Numbered from the stretch's first letter, positions 31,538 through 40,907 are shown. The stretch is DNA of 64,000 nucleotides from Nitratireductor kimnyeongensis (GCF_019891395.1 NZ_CP078143.1:558001-622000), one strand, 5' to 3'. The notes: generated by a model from the letters alone, not told the origin. Translations and numbers: made by a program.

Positions 31538-32688
31538 TGGCGCTTCATTTTGACCAGGCAGAGTTCGATTCCCGGCGTGATCGCCTCGTCATCGAAATGG
31601 CCGAGCGCAAGCTTGATGCCATGCTGCTTTTCGCGCAGGAGAGCATGTACTGGCTGACGGGTTACGACACGTTCGGCTTCTGCTTTTTCCAATGTCTTGT
31701 CGTGAAGGCCGATGGCTCGATGGTGCTTCTGACACGCTCGGCGGATTTGCGTCAGGCGCGGCACACCTCCACCATCGAAAACATCGTCCTGTGGACCGAC
31801 CGGCATGACGCAAATCCGGCCGTCGACCTGCGCAATCTTCTGAACGATCTCGATCTTCTGGGCGCGCGGATCGGTGTCGAATATGACACGCATGGCCTGA
31901 CGGGACGCAGCACCCGGCTGCTCGACGAACAGTTGCAGACATTCGGCAAGATCGAGGACGCCTCCGATCTTGTCAGCCGCCTGCGACTGTTCAAGAGCGA
32001 GGCGGAAATCAAGAAGGTGAAGCGCGCCGCAAAACTGGGCGACGAGGCACTGGACGCCGCGCTGCCGCTGATCAAACAGGGCGGCGACGAGGCTGCGATC
32101 CTGGCCGCCATGCAGGGTGCCGTGTTTGCAGGGGGCGGCGACTATCCGGCCAATGAATTCATCATAGGTTCCGGCGAGGACGCGCTTCTGTGCCGCTACA
32201 AGGCGGGCCGGCGCAAGCTGAACAAGAACGACCAGATCACGCTGGAATGGGCCGGTGTTTATCACCATTATCATGCGGCAATGATGCAGACCGTGCTGAC
32301 CGGCAAGGTATCCAAGCGGCATCAGGAGCTTTTCGAGGCGGCACGGGATGCGCTGACCGCCGTGCAGAAATCGATGACACCGGGCAACACCTTCGGCGAC
32401 GTGTTCGATGCGCATGCCCGGGTGATGGAAGCGCATGGCCTGACAAAGCACCGGCTGAATGCCTGCGGCTATTCACTGGGCGCACGCTTCTCGCCCTCCT
32501 GGATGGATCCACAGATGTTTTATGCCGGCAATGAAGAGCCCATGGCGCCGGGCATGACGCTGTTCGCGCACATGATCATCATGGATTCCGACACGGGCAG
32601 CGCCATGTGTCTCGGCCGAACCTATCTGACCACCGAAGACGCACCCGAACCGCTTTCGCGCTATGGGCTGGACCTTATCACCCGGTGA
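31537..32688 (+). CDS. M24-family (creatinase/prolidase fold) protein with altered metal site
   Basis: The 383-residue product has a creatinase-type N-terminal domain (about 8-150) and a pita-bread C-terminal domain (about 155-375). GGAGG precedes ATG 31537, coupled to pgeF. Where metalloaminopeptidases have D..G...D, the sequence is LEWAGVYHHYHAAMMQT, and GHGIG is GYSLG, so the usual metal ligands seem absent, as in creatinase and related non-metal hydrolases. ACGYSLGARFSPSWMD and NEEPMAPGMTLFAHMIIMD are well preserved. Databases usually call it Xaa-Pro peptidase; a C-N hydrolase acting on a small molecule fits better. Confidence 0.8.
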   Translation: MALHFDQAEFDSRRDRLVIEMAERKLDAMLLFAQESMYWLTGYDTFGFCFFQCLVVKADGSMVLLTRSADLRQARHTSTIENIVLWTDRHDANPAVDLRNLLNDLDLLGARIGVEYDTHGLTGRSTRLLDEQLQTFGKIEDASDLVSRLRLFKSEAEIKKVKRAAKLGDEALDAALPLIKQGGDEAAILAAMQGAVFAGGGDYPANEFIIGSGEDALLCRYKAGRRKLNKNDQITLEWAGVYHHYHAAMMQTVLTGKVSKRHQELFEAARDALTAVQKSMTPGNTFGDVFDAHARVMEAHGLTKHRLNACGYSLGARFSPSWMDPQMFYAGNEEPMAPGMTLFAHMIIMDSDTGSAMCLGRTYLTTEDAPEPLSRYGLDLITR

Positions 32689-32695
32689 AGGCAAT

Positions 32696-33319
32696 ATGCC
32701 GCGCAGGATCGAAGCCATTGAGGGGGGCTGCGGTATTTTGACGAAGCGCGCCATAACGGGCATCGCCATGTTGAGCCTGGCCGGTCTTGCAGGCTGCAAC
32801 ACGGGCTCCACGCTCGATTTAAACTCCGGCCCGACACCGGCAGGCAGTGTGCCTGGCGGTCAAGCCGAAAGCCAACAGCCAACCGATACCGCTCTCGCTT
32901 TACAGACGGATACATCGGCCGCGAGCGCGACGACGCCTCTGCAGTCGGTGACCACCAGCGAGCGCATCCAATTTGCTCCCGTGATCGGAGCTACATCGGA
33001 GGCCGTGCCTGCACTTTCACGCCGGCTCGAGGCGCGCGCCCGACAAAGCGGCATACCCATAGTGCCTCAAGGCGGAAGCGCCTCCATGGTGATGAAGGGC
33101 TATTTCTCGGCCATCGCCGATGGCGGCAAGACGACCGTGATCTATGTTTGGGACGTGCTCGACCCATCGGGCAACCGGCTGCACCGCATTCAGGGCCAGC
33201 AGGCTGCGCCCGGCGGTCAGGGCGATGGCTGGTCATCCGTCACAAGTGCCACGATGGAAGCGGTTGCGGACTCCACCATCAGTCAGCTTTCCGCATGGCT
33301 GGCGCAGCGTCAGGGCTGA
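32696..33319 (+). CDS. Putative lipoprotein
   Basis: From ATG 32696 the product is 207 residues. A hydrophobic stretch KRAITGIAMLSLAGLAGC ends in a lipobox (LAGC near residue 35); a TTG at 32738 would give a more compact signal of about 21 residues. The mature part begins NTGSTLDLNSGPTPAGS, is Ser/Thr/Gln-rich for about 60 residues, and then forms a domain with IVPQGGSASMVMKGYFSAIADGGKTTVIYVWDVLDPSGNRLHRIQGQQ. It should be lipidated by Lgt encoded upstream. Function unknown. Confidence 0.8.
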   Translation: MPRRIEAIEGGCGILTKRAITGIAMLSLAGLAGCNTGSTLDLNSGPTPAGSVPGGQAESQQPTDTALALQTDTSAASATTPLQSVTTSERIQFAPVIGATSEAVPALSRRLEARARQSGIPIVPQGGSASMVMKGYFSAIADGGKTTVIYVWDVLDPSGNRLHRIQGQQAAPGGQGDGWSSVTSATMEAVADSTISQLSAWLAQRQG

Positions 33320-33423
33320 TTTTTTTCGAGTTTTCATCGTGATTCTTTCCTCAGACGCTTGCAATACAGCCTCACCCCGTTAAAAGCGCGGTCAAGCGTC
33401 AAGGCGTTCTCCGAGGACATTCC

Positions 33424-34356
33424 ATGAAGCTCTTTGCGGGCAATTCCAACCGGGTTTTGGCAGAGGCCGTTTCCCGCTATCTCAACATTTCTCTTGGCAA
33501 AGCCACGGTTCGCCGGTTCGCCGATCAGGAGATTTTCGTCGAAATCCAGGAAAATGTGCGCGGCGAGGACGTTTTCGTCCTGCAGTCGACCGCCTACCCG
33601 GCCAACGATCATTTGATGGAACTGCTCATCATGATCGACGCCTTCCGGCGCTCTTCCGCCCGACGCATCACCGCCGTATTGCCCTATTTCGGCTATGCGC
33701 GTCAGGACCGCCGCACATCAGGCCGCACACCGATTTCGGCAAAGCTGGTGGCCAACCTGATCACCCAGGCAGGTGCTGACCGCGTGTTGACGCTCGACCT
33801 TCATGCAGGGCAGATCCAAGGTTTCTTCGACATCCCTACCGACAACCTTTTTGCCGTGCCCGTGATGGCGCGAGACGTGAAGGCCAACTACACCCTCTCC
33901 AACGTGATGGTGGTTTCGCCGGATGTCGGCGGTGTGGTGCGTGCCCGTTCGCTGGCCAAACGCATCGATGCACCGCTCGCTATTGTCGACAAGCGCCGCG
34001 ACCGGCCGGGCGAATCCGAAGTGATGAACGTGATCGGCGATGTGAGCGGCAAGGACTGCCTGCTGATCGACGACATTGTCGATTCCGGCGGAACGCTGTG
34101 CAATGCGGCGGATGCGCTGCTCAACAACGGCGCGACCAGTGTCACGGCCTATATCACGCATGGCGTCCTTTCAGGCGGCGCCGCAGCGCGCATCGCCGGA
34201 TCGCGCCTGAAGGAACTGGTGATCACCGATTCCATCCAGCCCAGTTCGGCAGTGGAAGCCGCCGAAAACATTCGCACGATCACCATTGCCGACCTCATCG
34301 GCGAGGCGATCTCACGCACCGCGACGGAAGAATCGGTTTCAAGTCTTTTCGACTGA
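33424..34356 (+). CDS. prs: Ribose-phosphate pyrophosphokinase (PRPP synthetase)
   Basis: Prs makes PRPP from ribose-5-phosphate and ATP for nucleotide, His and Trp synthesis. The 310-residue enzyme shows [54 protein letters not shown] (the ATP flexible loop), [18 protein letters not shown] (the PRPP synthetase signature) and the PRPP-binding loop [17 protein letters not shown] near 217-233. It closes the lgt to prs run and has its own terminator. The apt gene for PRPP use lies 6 kb downstream. Confidence 0.97.
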   Translation: MKLFAGNSNRVLAEAVSRYLNISLGKATVRRFADQEIFVEIQENVRGEDVFVLQSTAYPANDHLMELLIMIDAFRRSSARRITAVLPYFGYARQDRRTSGRTPISAKLVANLITQAGADRVLTLDLHAGQIQGFFDIPTDNLFAVPVMARDVKANYTLSNVMVVSPDVGGVVRARSLAKRIDAPLAIVDKRRDRPGESEVMNVIGDVSGKDCLLIDDIVDSGGTLCNAADALLNNGATSVTAYITHGVLSGGAAARIAGSRLKELVITDSIQPSSAVEAAENIRTITIADLIGEAISRTATEESVSSLFD

Positions 34357-34380
34357 CAGAAACAGCTTCCCGGACACGAT

Positions 34381-34408
34381 AAAGCCGGCTCCAGGAGCCG
34401 GCTTTTTT
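34381..34408 (+). terminator. Intrinsic terminator after prs
   Basis: AAAGCCGGCTC and the complementary GAGCCGGCTTT (loop CAG) form a strong stem followed by TTTTTT; it may also serve the minus-strand FMN reductase gene ending at 34427. Confidence 0.9.
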
Positions 34409-34426
34409 GATCGCGTGCCTCTTTGC

Positions 34427-34987
34427 TCAGGCTGCGACGCGATCCTGCGCAGAACCAACCCACGCAGAGAATTTTTCGACGAAGCCTGACAGGAAGGCCT
34501 TCGTGTCTTCATTGGTGATGTCGTTGTTCTGATCGATGAGGCCGGGCTTCATCTGCAGATAGACCTCCGGGCTGGTCAGCAGCGTGGCTCCGAGGCTGAC
34601 CATGATGGAGCGCAGATGGATCTGGGCCGCGATCGCACCCATGGCACCGGGGCTGGACCCCACGACGGCAGTGGCCTTTCCGGTCCAGCTGTTCTGTCCC
34701 CAGGGTCTTGAGCCCCAGTCGATCGCATTCTTCAGGATCGCGGGTATGGAGCGGTTGTGCTCGGGCGTCACGAGAAGCACACCATCGGCTGCTGCAATCC
34801 TGTCCTTGAGCTGCTGCGCGGCAGCCGGATACGCCCCGACGTCATCATCATTGTACATCGGCAATGTGGAGAGATCGAAATAGTCGAACGCAAGGCGTCC
34901 TTCGGCGAGCTTTTCCAAAGCCTGTGCAAATTTATGATTGATCGACTCCTTTCGGTTGGAGCCAACGAGAACCAAAATTTTCTTCAT
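34427..34987 (-). CDS. NADPH-dependent FMN reductase (flavodoxin-like)
   Basis: From ATG 34987 the product is 186 residues: KKILVLVGSNRKESINHKFAQALEKLAEGRLAFDYFDLSTLPMYNDDD opens the flavodoxin-like fold, with the phosphate-binding loop GSNRKES at residues 9-15, and DGVLLVTPEHNRSIPAILKNAIDWGSRP supplies the second flavin contact. It reduces flavin or quinone with NADPH. It is divergent from the HxlR regulator, a common pairing in which HxlR senses reactive carbonyls or oxidants and derepresses the reductase. Confidence 0.92.
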   Translation of the reverse strand: MKKILVLVGSNRKESINHKFAQALEKLAEGRLAFDYFDLSTLPMYNDDDVGAYPAAAQQLKDRIAAADGVLLVTPEHNRSIPAILKNAIDWGSRPWGQNSWTGKATAVVGSSPGAMGAIAAQIHLRSIMVSLGATLLTSPEVYLQMKPGLIDQNNDITNEDTKAFLSGFVEKFSAWVGSAQDRVAA

Positions 34988-35009
34988 AATGTATTCCTCT
35001 TTCCCCCGG

Positions 35010-35045
35010 TTCAAATTCCCGGTGGTATCCTTTGGTAACCACCCC
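35010..35045. promoter_or_regulatory. Inverted repeat between FMN reductase and HxlR genes
   Basis: GGTGGT (35021-35026) and ACCACC (35038-35043) flank ATCCTTTGGTA in the 99-bp divergent promoter region, where an HxlR dimer would be expected to bind. Confidence 0.5.
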
Positions 35046-35086
35046 TATATCTGGTGAGGAAAAGCGAGTTGCAAGAAGGCACCTTT

Positions 35087-35509
35087 ATGAAACCGCGTCA
35101 CGGGCACATCTCTGAGAACTGCCGGCCGATCAGCGAGGTTCTCTCGTTGATTGGAGACAAATGGACCTCTCTCATCATCGAACGCCTCAACGAGCAACCG
35201 TTGCGTTTCAACGCGTTGAAACGGCGCGTGGATGGCATTTCGCAGAAAGTGCTGACAAGTTCGCTCAGGGCCCTCGAACGCGATGGCTTTCTTGAACGCA
35301 TCGAACATCCGACGGTGCCCCCGAGCGTGGAATACCGATTGACCGCCTTTGGACATGAGCTTGCTCAACCGCTCTCGGCACTGAAACAGTTTGCCCTCGC
35401 CAACGCCGGCAGAATGGAAGCGGCCCGGGCAGCCTATGACGCGCGCAACAGCTCCGGTGAAAGCAGCGACAGGCGGCCACAGCCGATTCAGCCGGCGACC
35501 ATGGTCTGA
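35087..35509 (+). CDS. HxlR-family regulator
   Basis: From ATG 35087 the protein is 140 residues. It has the HxlR signature C-x-ISEVLSLIGDKWTSLIIERLNEQPLRFNALKRRVDGISQKVLTSSLRALERDGFLER, including the near-N-terminal Cys11 that often senses oxidants or aldehydes. A GTG at 35054 gives an 11-residue longer form without support. It is divergent from the FMN reductase, its probable target. The C-terminal 25 residues are low-complexity. Confidence 0.9.
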   Translation: MKPRHGHISENCRPISEVLSLIGDKWTSLIIERLNEQPLRFNALKRRVDGISQKVLTSSLRALERDGFLERIEHPTVPPSVEYRLTAFGHELAQPLSALKQFALANAGRMEAARAAYDARNSSGESSDRRPQPIQPATMV

Positions 35510-35523
35510 AAGGGCTTGCGCCC

Positions 35524-35714
35524 TTGCGCATACCCCTTGCATCGGCTATAGACCCGCCGTCCGCGTAGACACCCTTGGAGGCAACGCGGACGGAAGTCCG
35601 TCCGAGCGTTTTCGGTATTCAGGCAGTGCATCATGCGCCGCCTGTTTCTCTTCTCGGAAAGCTTTCACGTTCCCGGTTTTTCCGGGAGCGCTCCAAAACA
35701 TGAAAGGATAGGCC
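35524..35714 (+). promoter_or_regulatory. rplY leader with mutually exclusive hairpins (candidate attenuator)
   Basis: TTGCGC (35524-35529), 17 bp and TATAGA (35547-35552) suggest a promoter. In the leader, segment A CCGTCCGCGT (35557-35566) is the exact complement of segment B ACGCGGACGG (35584-35593). B's right part CGGACGGA (35587-35594) also pairs exactly with C TCCGTCCG (35597-35604), which is followed by AGCG and TTTT. A:B and B:C cannot coexist. A third hairpin TCCCGG/CCGGGA (35671-35687) lies nearer the rplY RBS. Confidence 0.55.
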
Positions 35715-36365
35715 ATGAGCCATCAGAGCTACGAGCTGAAGGCCGAGGCGCGCGAACGGGTCGGTAAGGGGTCCGCCCGGGCTATTCGGCGCAACGGTAA
35801 AGTTCCTGCCGTCATTTACGGCGACAAGGATGCCCCGCTTTCCATCACGCTTCCCTACAAGGAAGTGTCCATGAAGATTTTCGGCGGCGGCTTCCTCACC
35901 ACGATTGCCACCATCGACGTCGACGGCAAGAAGATTCAGGTCCTTCCGAAGGACTATCAGCTTGATCCCGTCCGCGATTTCGTCATGCATGTGGACTTCC
36001 TGCGCATCGGCAAGGGCACGGTCGTGACCGTGAACGTGCCGGTTCACTTCATCAACGAAGAGACCGCTCCGGGCATCAAGCGCGGCGGTGTCCTCAACGT
36101 TGTGCGCCACGAGGTCGAGTTCACCTGCCCCGCTACGGCGATCCCCGACTACATCGAGGTTGATCTGGACGGTATGGATATCGGCGACTCCGCTCACATC
36201 TCCACCGTCAAGCTCCCCGAGGGTGTTCAGCCGACCATCACGGACCGCGACTTCACCATCGCAACCATCGCAGCGCCTGCCGGCCTGAAGTCGGAAGAGT
36301 CCGAGGCTGACGAGGATGAAGCGGAAGTCGTGGCTGAAGAGAAGGAGGGCGAGGGCGAGGAGTAA
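35715..36365 (+). CDS. rplY: 50S ribosomal protein L25/general stress protein Ctc
   Basis: The 216-residue protein is the long CTC/TL5 form of L25: the N-terminal 5S rRNA-binding domain (about 5-95: [40 protein letters not shown]) and a C-terminal beta domain (about 100-190: [32 protein letters not shown]), followed by a Glu-rich tail of about 25 residues. It binds 5S rRNA. AAAGGA precedes the ATG. pth follows 24 bp downstream, a conserved pairing. Confidence 0.96.
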   Translation: MSHQSYELKAEARERVGKGSARAIRRNGKVPAVIYGDKDAPLSITLPYKEVSMKIFGGGFLTTIATIDVDGKKIQVLPKDYQLDPVRDFVMHVDFLRIGKGTVVTVNVPVHFINEETAPGIKRGGVLNVVRHEVEFTCPATAIPDYIEVDLDGMDIGDSAHISTVKLPEGVQPTITDRDFTIATIAAPAGLKSEESEADEDEAEVVAEEKEGEGEE

Positions 36366-36389
36366 TCCTCCCCTTTCCTGCAAAACCTC

Positions 36390-37109
36390 ATGCTGCTCAT
36401 TGCAGGGCTAGGCAATCCCGGCCAGCAATACGAACGGCACCGGCACAATGTCGGTTTCATGGCGGCGGACGCGATTGCGCGCCGCCATAGTTTTTCTTCA
36501 TGGTCGAAGAAGTTCAACGCGCTCGTGGCCGAAGGCCGCGTCGGCGGCGAGAAAGTTCTGCTCATCAAGCCGCAGACTTTCATGAACCTCTCAGGCCAGG
36601 CGATCGGAGAAGCCATGCGCTTCTACAAGGTCGAGCTCGAGGACCTGCTCGTTCTCTATGACGAACTCGATCTCGCCCCCGGCAAACTGCGCATCAAGAC
36701 GGGCGGCGGCTCGGGCGGCCATAACGGCATCAAGTCGATCGACGCCCATTGCGGCAACGACTATCGCCGCGTGCGCATCGGCATCGGACACCCCGGCGAC
36801 AAGGCACGCGTGAACGCACATGTGCTGGGCGATTTTGCCAAGGCGGATCAAGCATGGCTTGAACCCATGCTGGACGCCATTGCAGACAATATTTCAATGC
36901 TTGCCGAAGGCGACGAATCGGGCTTCATGAACCGGGTCAGCCTCGCGGTGAAGGAAACCGGTGCAGAGCCTGCACAGAAGCGGGAAAGCAAACCCGCGAA
37001 ACAACAGAGCCACATCCGCCAGGCGCGGCAGAAGGGGCCTACAGCCCCCCTCCCCGAGAGCGGCCCAATGGCGGCCATGCTCAAAAAACTCCTCGGCCAG
37101 AAGGAATAG
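36390..37109 (+). CDS. pth: Peptidyl-tRNA hydrolase
   Basis: Pth frees tRNA from dropped-off peptidyl-tRNA. The 239-residue protein has [25 protein letters not shown] with the catalytic His in RHN (about residue 21), [41 protein letters not shown] and RIGIGHPG. It carries a basic, Gln/Lys-rich C-terminal extension of about 45 residues beyond the normal 190. ychF starts 3 bp downstream. Confidence 0.96.
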   Translation: MLLIAGLGNPGQQYERHRHNVGFMAADAIARRHSFSSWSKKFNALVAEGRVGGEKVLLIKPQTFMNLSGQAIGEAMRFYKVELEDLLVLYDELDLAPGKLRIKTGGGSGGHNGIKSIDAHCGNDYRRVRIGIGHPGDKARVNAHVLGDFAKADQAWLEPMLDAIADNISMLAEGDESGFMNRVSLAVKETGAEPAQKRESKPAKQQSHIRQARQKGPTAPLPESGPMAAMLKKLLGQKE

Positions 37110-37112
37110 GAA

Positions 37113-38216
37113 ATGGGTTTCAAATGCGGCATCGTCGGTCTGCCCAATGTCGGCAAGTCCACGCTCTTCAACGCGCTCACCAAGACGGCCGCCGCACAGG
37201 CCGCCAACTATCCGTTCTGCACTATTGAGCCCAACACGGGCGAAGTGGCCGTGCCGGATCCGCGCCTGAAGAAGATTGCCGGCGTGACCGGCTCCAAGGA
37301 AGTCATTCCCACCCGCATATCCTTCGTGGACATTGCCGGCCTCGTGCGCGGCGCTTCCAAGGGCGAAGGGCTGGGCAACCAGTTTCTGGCCAATATCCGC
37401 GAAGTGGACGCCATCGTGCATGTGCTGCGCTGCTTCGAGGATGACGACATTACCCATGTGGAAGGCCGCATCGACCCTGTCGCGGATGCCGAAACCGTCG
37501 AGACCGAGCTGATGCTCGCCGACCTCGAAAGCCTGGAACGGCGCACCCTGCAAATGCAGAAGCGCGCAACCGGCAAGGACAAGGAAGCCCAGACGCTTCT
37601 GCCCATGATGGAGCAGGCGCTGGCGCTGCTTCAGGAAGGCAAGCCGGTGCGCGTTCTTCTCGACGGGATCGCAGCGGAAGACCTGAAGATCCTGCGCGGC
37701 CTCAACCTGCTGACCTCGAAGCCCGTGCTCTATGTGTGCAACGTGGCCGAGGGCGACGCCGCCGAAGGCAATGCCCAGAGCAAACGCGTCGAGGAAATGG
37801 CAAAGGCGCAAGGCGCGATGACGGTCGTGATCTCGGCTGCGATCGAGGCCGAAGTGGCCCAGCTCGCCGACGAGGAAGCAGCTGAATATCTGGAGGCGAT
37901 GGGGCTGGAAGAGCCCGGTCTCGACCGGCTGATCCGCGCCGGCTACGAACTGCTCGACCTCATCACCTTCTTCACCTCCGGCCCCAAGGAAACCCGCGCC
38001 TGGACAGTTCAGAAGGGCGCCAAGGCACCACAGGCGGCCGGCGTGATCCACACCGATTTCGAGCGCGGCTTCATTCGCGCGCAGACCATTGGCTACGAAG
38101 ACTTTGTGACGCTAGGCGGTGAAGTGGCCGCCCGCGACGCGGGCAAGGCCCGTGACGAAGGCAAGGAATATGTGGTGACGGACGGCGATGTGATGCTGTT
38201 CAAGTTCAACACCTGA
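37113..38216 (+). CDS. ychF: Redox-regulated ATPase YchF (Obg-like)
   Basis: The 367-residue P-loop protein has G1 GLPNVGKST (residues 7-15), G2/G3 with DIAGLVRGASKGEGLGNQFLANIRE, and NVAE in place of NKxD at G4, the feature that gives YchF ATP rather than GTP preference. A coiled-coil insert (about 130-160) and a C-terminal TGS domain (AWTVQKGAKAPQAAGVIHTDFERGFIRAQTIGYEDF) complete it. It interacts with ribosomes and responds to oxidative stress. Coupled to pth. Confidence 0.96.
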   Translation: MGFKCGIVGLPNVGKSTLFNALTKTAAAQAANYPFCTIEPNTGEVAVPDPRLKKIAGVTGSKEVIPTRISFVDIAGLVRGASKGEGLGNQFLANIREVDAIVHVLRCFEDDDITHVEGRIDPVADAETVETELMLADLESLERRTLQMQKRATGKDKEAQTLLPMMEQALALLQEGKPVRVLLDGIAAEDLKILRGLNLLTSKPVLYVCNVAEGDAAEGNAQSKRVEEMAKAQGAMTVVISAAIEAEVAQLADEEAAEYLEAMGLEEPGLDRLIRAGYELLDLITFFTSGPKETRAWTVQKGAKAPQAAGVIHTDFERGFIRAQTIGYEDFVTLGGEVAARDAGKARDEGKEYVVTDGDVMLFKFNT

Positions 38217-38303
38217 CCGGCTGTCCGATCGGCAAGAAGGCGATGCTGTTGACGGCGCGGCGATAGCCGGGAATCTTCATTTCCAGGTCCGGGAAGCGAA
38301 GCG

Positions 38304-39275
38304 ATGATCAAGGCCTTTACCCTCCAGAACGAGCGTCTGAAATCAGTCGACTTGTCATCTGTCGACCGTGACGCGATCGTCTGGATCGATATGCTTTCTC
38401 CTTCTCCGGAGGATGAAAAAACCATTGAAGCATGGCTCGGGATCGCGATCCCGACGCGGGCTGACATGGAGGAAATCGAGATATCGAGCCGGCTCTACAG
38501 CGAAGACGGGGCGCATTACATGACCGCTACCCTGCCGGCCAGGGCCGACGAAGACCAGCCGGAAATGGGACCCGTGACCTTCATCCTCAGCCCCGCAGGA
38601 ACGCTCGTGACGCTTCGTTTTCACGAACCCAGCGCCTTCCAGATTCTCACCCAGCGAGCAGAAAAGGCCAGCCTTGGATGCAACAATGGTGAGGCAGTGC
38701 TTATCAACCTGCTGGAAATCATCACCGACCGGCTCGCCGACATTCTCGAAAGGGCCGGCCGCGAAATTCTGGAACTTTCAAAAGGCATCTTCCACCCTTC
38801 CGAAAAGAAGGCATCCAAGCGGGACCGCGACTTCCAGATTCTGCTGCGCCGGATCGGCCGCAAGGAGGATCTGATCTCCAAACTGCAGGACAGCCTCCTG
38901 ACCATGCAGCGCCTATCCGGCTTCCTGAGCGCAGTTTCGAGCCGAAGCGGCAAGGATGAACGCGCACGCATCAAAACCCTTTCACGCGACATAGCCTCGC
39001 TCGCAGACCATACGAAAGGGCTTTCGCAGAAGATCGGATTTCTGCTCGATGCGACCCTTGGCATGATCAGCATCGAGCAAAGCGCCATCATCAAGATTTT
39101 CTCCGTGGTCGCCGTGATCTTCCTTCCACCGACGCTTGTCGCCTCGGTCTATGGGATGAATTTCGACATCATGCCGGAGCTGCATTGGCCGCTCGGCTAT
39201 CCATTTGCTCTTGGGCTGATGGTGCTCTCGGCCCTTCTACCCTTCTGGTATTTCAAACGCCGCGGCTGGCTCTAG
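38304..39275 (+). CDS. corA: CorA-family magnesium/cobalt transporter
   Basis: The 323-residue inner-membrane channel has a long cytosolic domain with a helical stalk (about 130-250) and two C-terminal TMs: IIKIFSVVAVIFLPPTLVASVYGMNF with the selectivity signature YGMNF at about 290-294, and GYPFALGLMVLSALLPFWYFKRRGWL. Both the GMN signature and the basic C-terminal KRRGW are typical. It stands alone between ychF and the MaoC pair. Confidence 0.95.
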   Translation: MIKAFTLQNERLKSVDLSSVDRDAIVWIDMLSPSPEDEKTIEAWLGIAIPTRADMEEIEISSRLYSEDGAHYMTATLPARADEDQPEMGPVTFILSPAGTLVTLRFHEPSAFQILTQRAEKASLGCNNGEAVLINLLEIITDRLADILERAGREILELSKGIFHPSEKKASKRDRDFQILLRRIGRKEDLISKLQDSLLTMQRLSGFLSAVSSRSGKDERARIKTLSRDIASLADHTKGLSQKIGFLLDATLGMISIEQSAIIKIFSVVAVIFLPPTLVASVYGMNFDIMPELHWPLGYPFALGLMVLSALLPFWYFKRRGWL

Positions 39276-39363
39276 CGCGCAGGTCCAGCAATCTTCCCCT
39301 TCCTCATGCTTGAAGAATGAACGGCTTGCAGCCATAAGGTTCAAGCCTGAACAGGATTGAATC

Positions 39364-39831
39364 ATGACTGACAAAAAGTGGGCGTTTGAAGAGCTCGAGC
39401 CCGGAGTGACTATCCCCTTTGGTGAGAAAAAGGTCGGCGCAGACGAGATCATTGCCTTCGCCCAGCAGTTCGATGCGCAACCCATGCACCTGGATGAGGA
39501 AGCCGGCAAGGCCAGCATTCTCGGCGGGTTATCGGCCTCCGGTTGGCACAGCTGCGCCATCTTCATGCGCATGCTCTATGACGCATTGTTGGTCAATTCC
39601 ACTTCACAGGGCTCCCCAGGCATCACCGAGGCCCGCTGGAAGCGTCCTGTGATCGCCGGCGACACGCTGACGGGAAGCACCACGGTCCTCGAACGGCGAG
39701 CGTTGAAATCGCGCCCCGGTATCGGTCTCGTGACTTTCCGTCATCTGGTTACCAACCAGCGCGGGGAAACGGTGATGGAGATGGAGAACCCGATCATGTT
39801 CAGAATGCGCGATGCAGGAGGCGCAGCATGA
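39364..39831 (+). CDS. MaoC-like hotdog dehydratase, first of a pair
   Basis: The 155-residue protein is a single hotdog domain: LEPGVTIPFGEKKVGADEIIAFAQQFDAQPMHLDEEAGKASILGGLSASGWHSCAIFMRML carries the hydratase-type D/H pair (FDAQPMHLD, residues about 40-48). 'ITEARWKRPVIAGDTLTGSTTVLERR' and a final strand follow. It overlaps the second MaoC gene by ATGA, so they probably form a heterodimer acting on enoyl-CoA substrates. Confidence 0.92.
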   Translation: MTDKKWAFEELEPGVTIPFGEKKVGADEIIAFAQQFDAQPMHLDEEAGKASILGGLSASGWHSCAIFMRMLYDALLVNSTSQGSPGITEARWKRPVIAGDTLTGSTTVLERRALKSRPGIGLVTFRHLVTNQRGETVMEMENPIMFRMRDAGGAA

Positions 39832-40298
39832 GCCTCGATCGTTTTCTGCGCGTCGGCGAGACGATAACGCTGGGCACCCACACGTTCACCGCTGATGAGA
39901 TCATCGCGTTCGGTCGACAGTTTGATCCACAACCCTTTCACACCGATGCGGAGGCAGCGCGCGACAGTGTGTTCGGCCGCCTATGCGCCTCCGGCTGGCA
40001 TACATGCGCCATGTGGATGCGATACAATCTGATAGGCATCGAGCGCGATGCGTTCGGGCCATGGGAAGGACCAGGCGAAAAACCGGAGTTCGGCCCCTCA
40101 CCCGGCTTCTCGAACCTTAAATGGTTGAGGCCTGTCTATGAGGGAGACACGATCACATTCACGCGGGCAGTGACCGGACATCGCCCCCTGGCCTCCCGCC
40201 CCGGCTGGCATCTGGTCTCGCTTTCTGCTGCGGCACACGGCACAGATGGCGAGCCCGTGATGAGCTTTGAGAACGGGGTGCTGATGAAAGCCGGCTGA
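39828..40298 (+). CDS. MaoC-like hotdog dehydratase, second of a pair
   Basis: The 156-residue partner repeats the layout: VGETITLGTHTFTADEIIAFGRQFDPQPFHTDAEAARDSVFGRLCASGWHTCAMWMRY, with FDPQPFHTD as the active-site region, and NLKWLRPVYEGDTITFTRAVTG. It differs from its neighbour in the loop after the active site (GIERDAFGPWEGPGEKPEFGPSP). The overlap with the first gene implies equal expression. Substrate is unknown. Confidence 0.92.
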   Translation: MSLDRFLRVGETITLGTHTFTADEIIAFGRQFDPQPFHTDAEAARDSVFGRLCASGWHTCAMWMRYNLIGIERDAFGPWEGPGEKPEFGPSPGFSNLKWLRPVYEGDTITFTRAVTGHRPLASRPGWHLVSLSAAAHGTDGEPVMSFENGVLMKAG

Positions 40299-40305
40299 AC
40301 CGGTC

Positions 40306-40857
40306 TCACTCGCCCTCAAAAGCGATCAGTGTGTGAACATCGACGCCAAGCGCTTCCAGCTTGGCCCGTCCGCCAAGATCAGGCAGGTCTATCACGAAAC
40401 AGGCTGCCACGATGTCGGCTCCCATCTGCGTGAGGAGCTTGACCGCACCTTCGGCGGTTCCACCGGTGGCGATGAGGTCATCGACCAGAATGACCTTTTC
40501 GCCCGGCGTCACCGCATCCTTGTGCATCTCCATTTCATCGATGCCATATTCGAGACTGTAGGCTACGCGCACCGTGTCATGCGGAAGCTTGCCCTTCTTG
40601 CGGATCGGCACAAAACCCGAAGAGAGCTGGTGCGCAATCGCGCCTCCAAGAATGAAGCCACGTGCCTCGATGCCGGCGACCTTGTCGACCTTGGCCCCCG
40701 CATAGGGATGCACCAGTTCATCAACGGCGCGGCGAAAGGCACGCGCATTGCCAAGCAGCGTCGTGATATCACGGAACAGAATGCCGGGCTTCGGATAGTC
40801 CGGAATGGTGCGGATCGCGGATAGAAGCGTGTCTTGAAGTGTCTGAGAAGCTGCCAT
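40306..40857 (-). CDS. apt: Adenine phosphoribosyltransferase
   Basis: Apt salvages adenine with PRPP to AMP. The 183-residue enzyme has [75 protein letters not shown], and the PRPP-binding loop [21 protein letters not shown] (about 130-150). Convergent with the second MaoC gene (7 bp apart) and upstream of the petABC terminator region. Confidence 0.97.
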   Translation of the reverse strand: MAASQTLQDTLLSAIRTIPDYPKPGILFRDITTLLGNARAFRRAVDELVHPYAGAKVDKVAGIEARGFILGGAIAHQLSSGFVPIRKKGKLPHDTVRVAYSLEYGIDEMEMHKDAVTPGEKVILVDDLIATGGTAEGAVKLLTQMGADIVAACFVIDLPDLGGRAKLEALGVDVHTLIAFEGE

Positions 40858-40907
40858 GTGCCCTGCCCCGGTTCAGATAGTTCTTGCCGCGTTGTGAAGC
40901 AAAAGAA

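Noticed and set aside
35005..35030. tRNA-like T-arm sequence GGTTCAAATTCCCG
   Set aside because: No acceptor or anticodon stems around it; it lies in a divergent promoter region.
36894..38051. Minus-strand ORF opposite ychF
   Set aside because: Shadow of a highly conserved GTPase-family gene.
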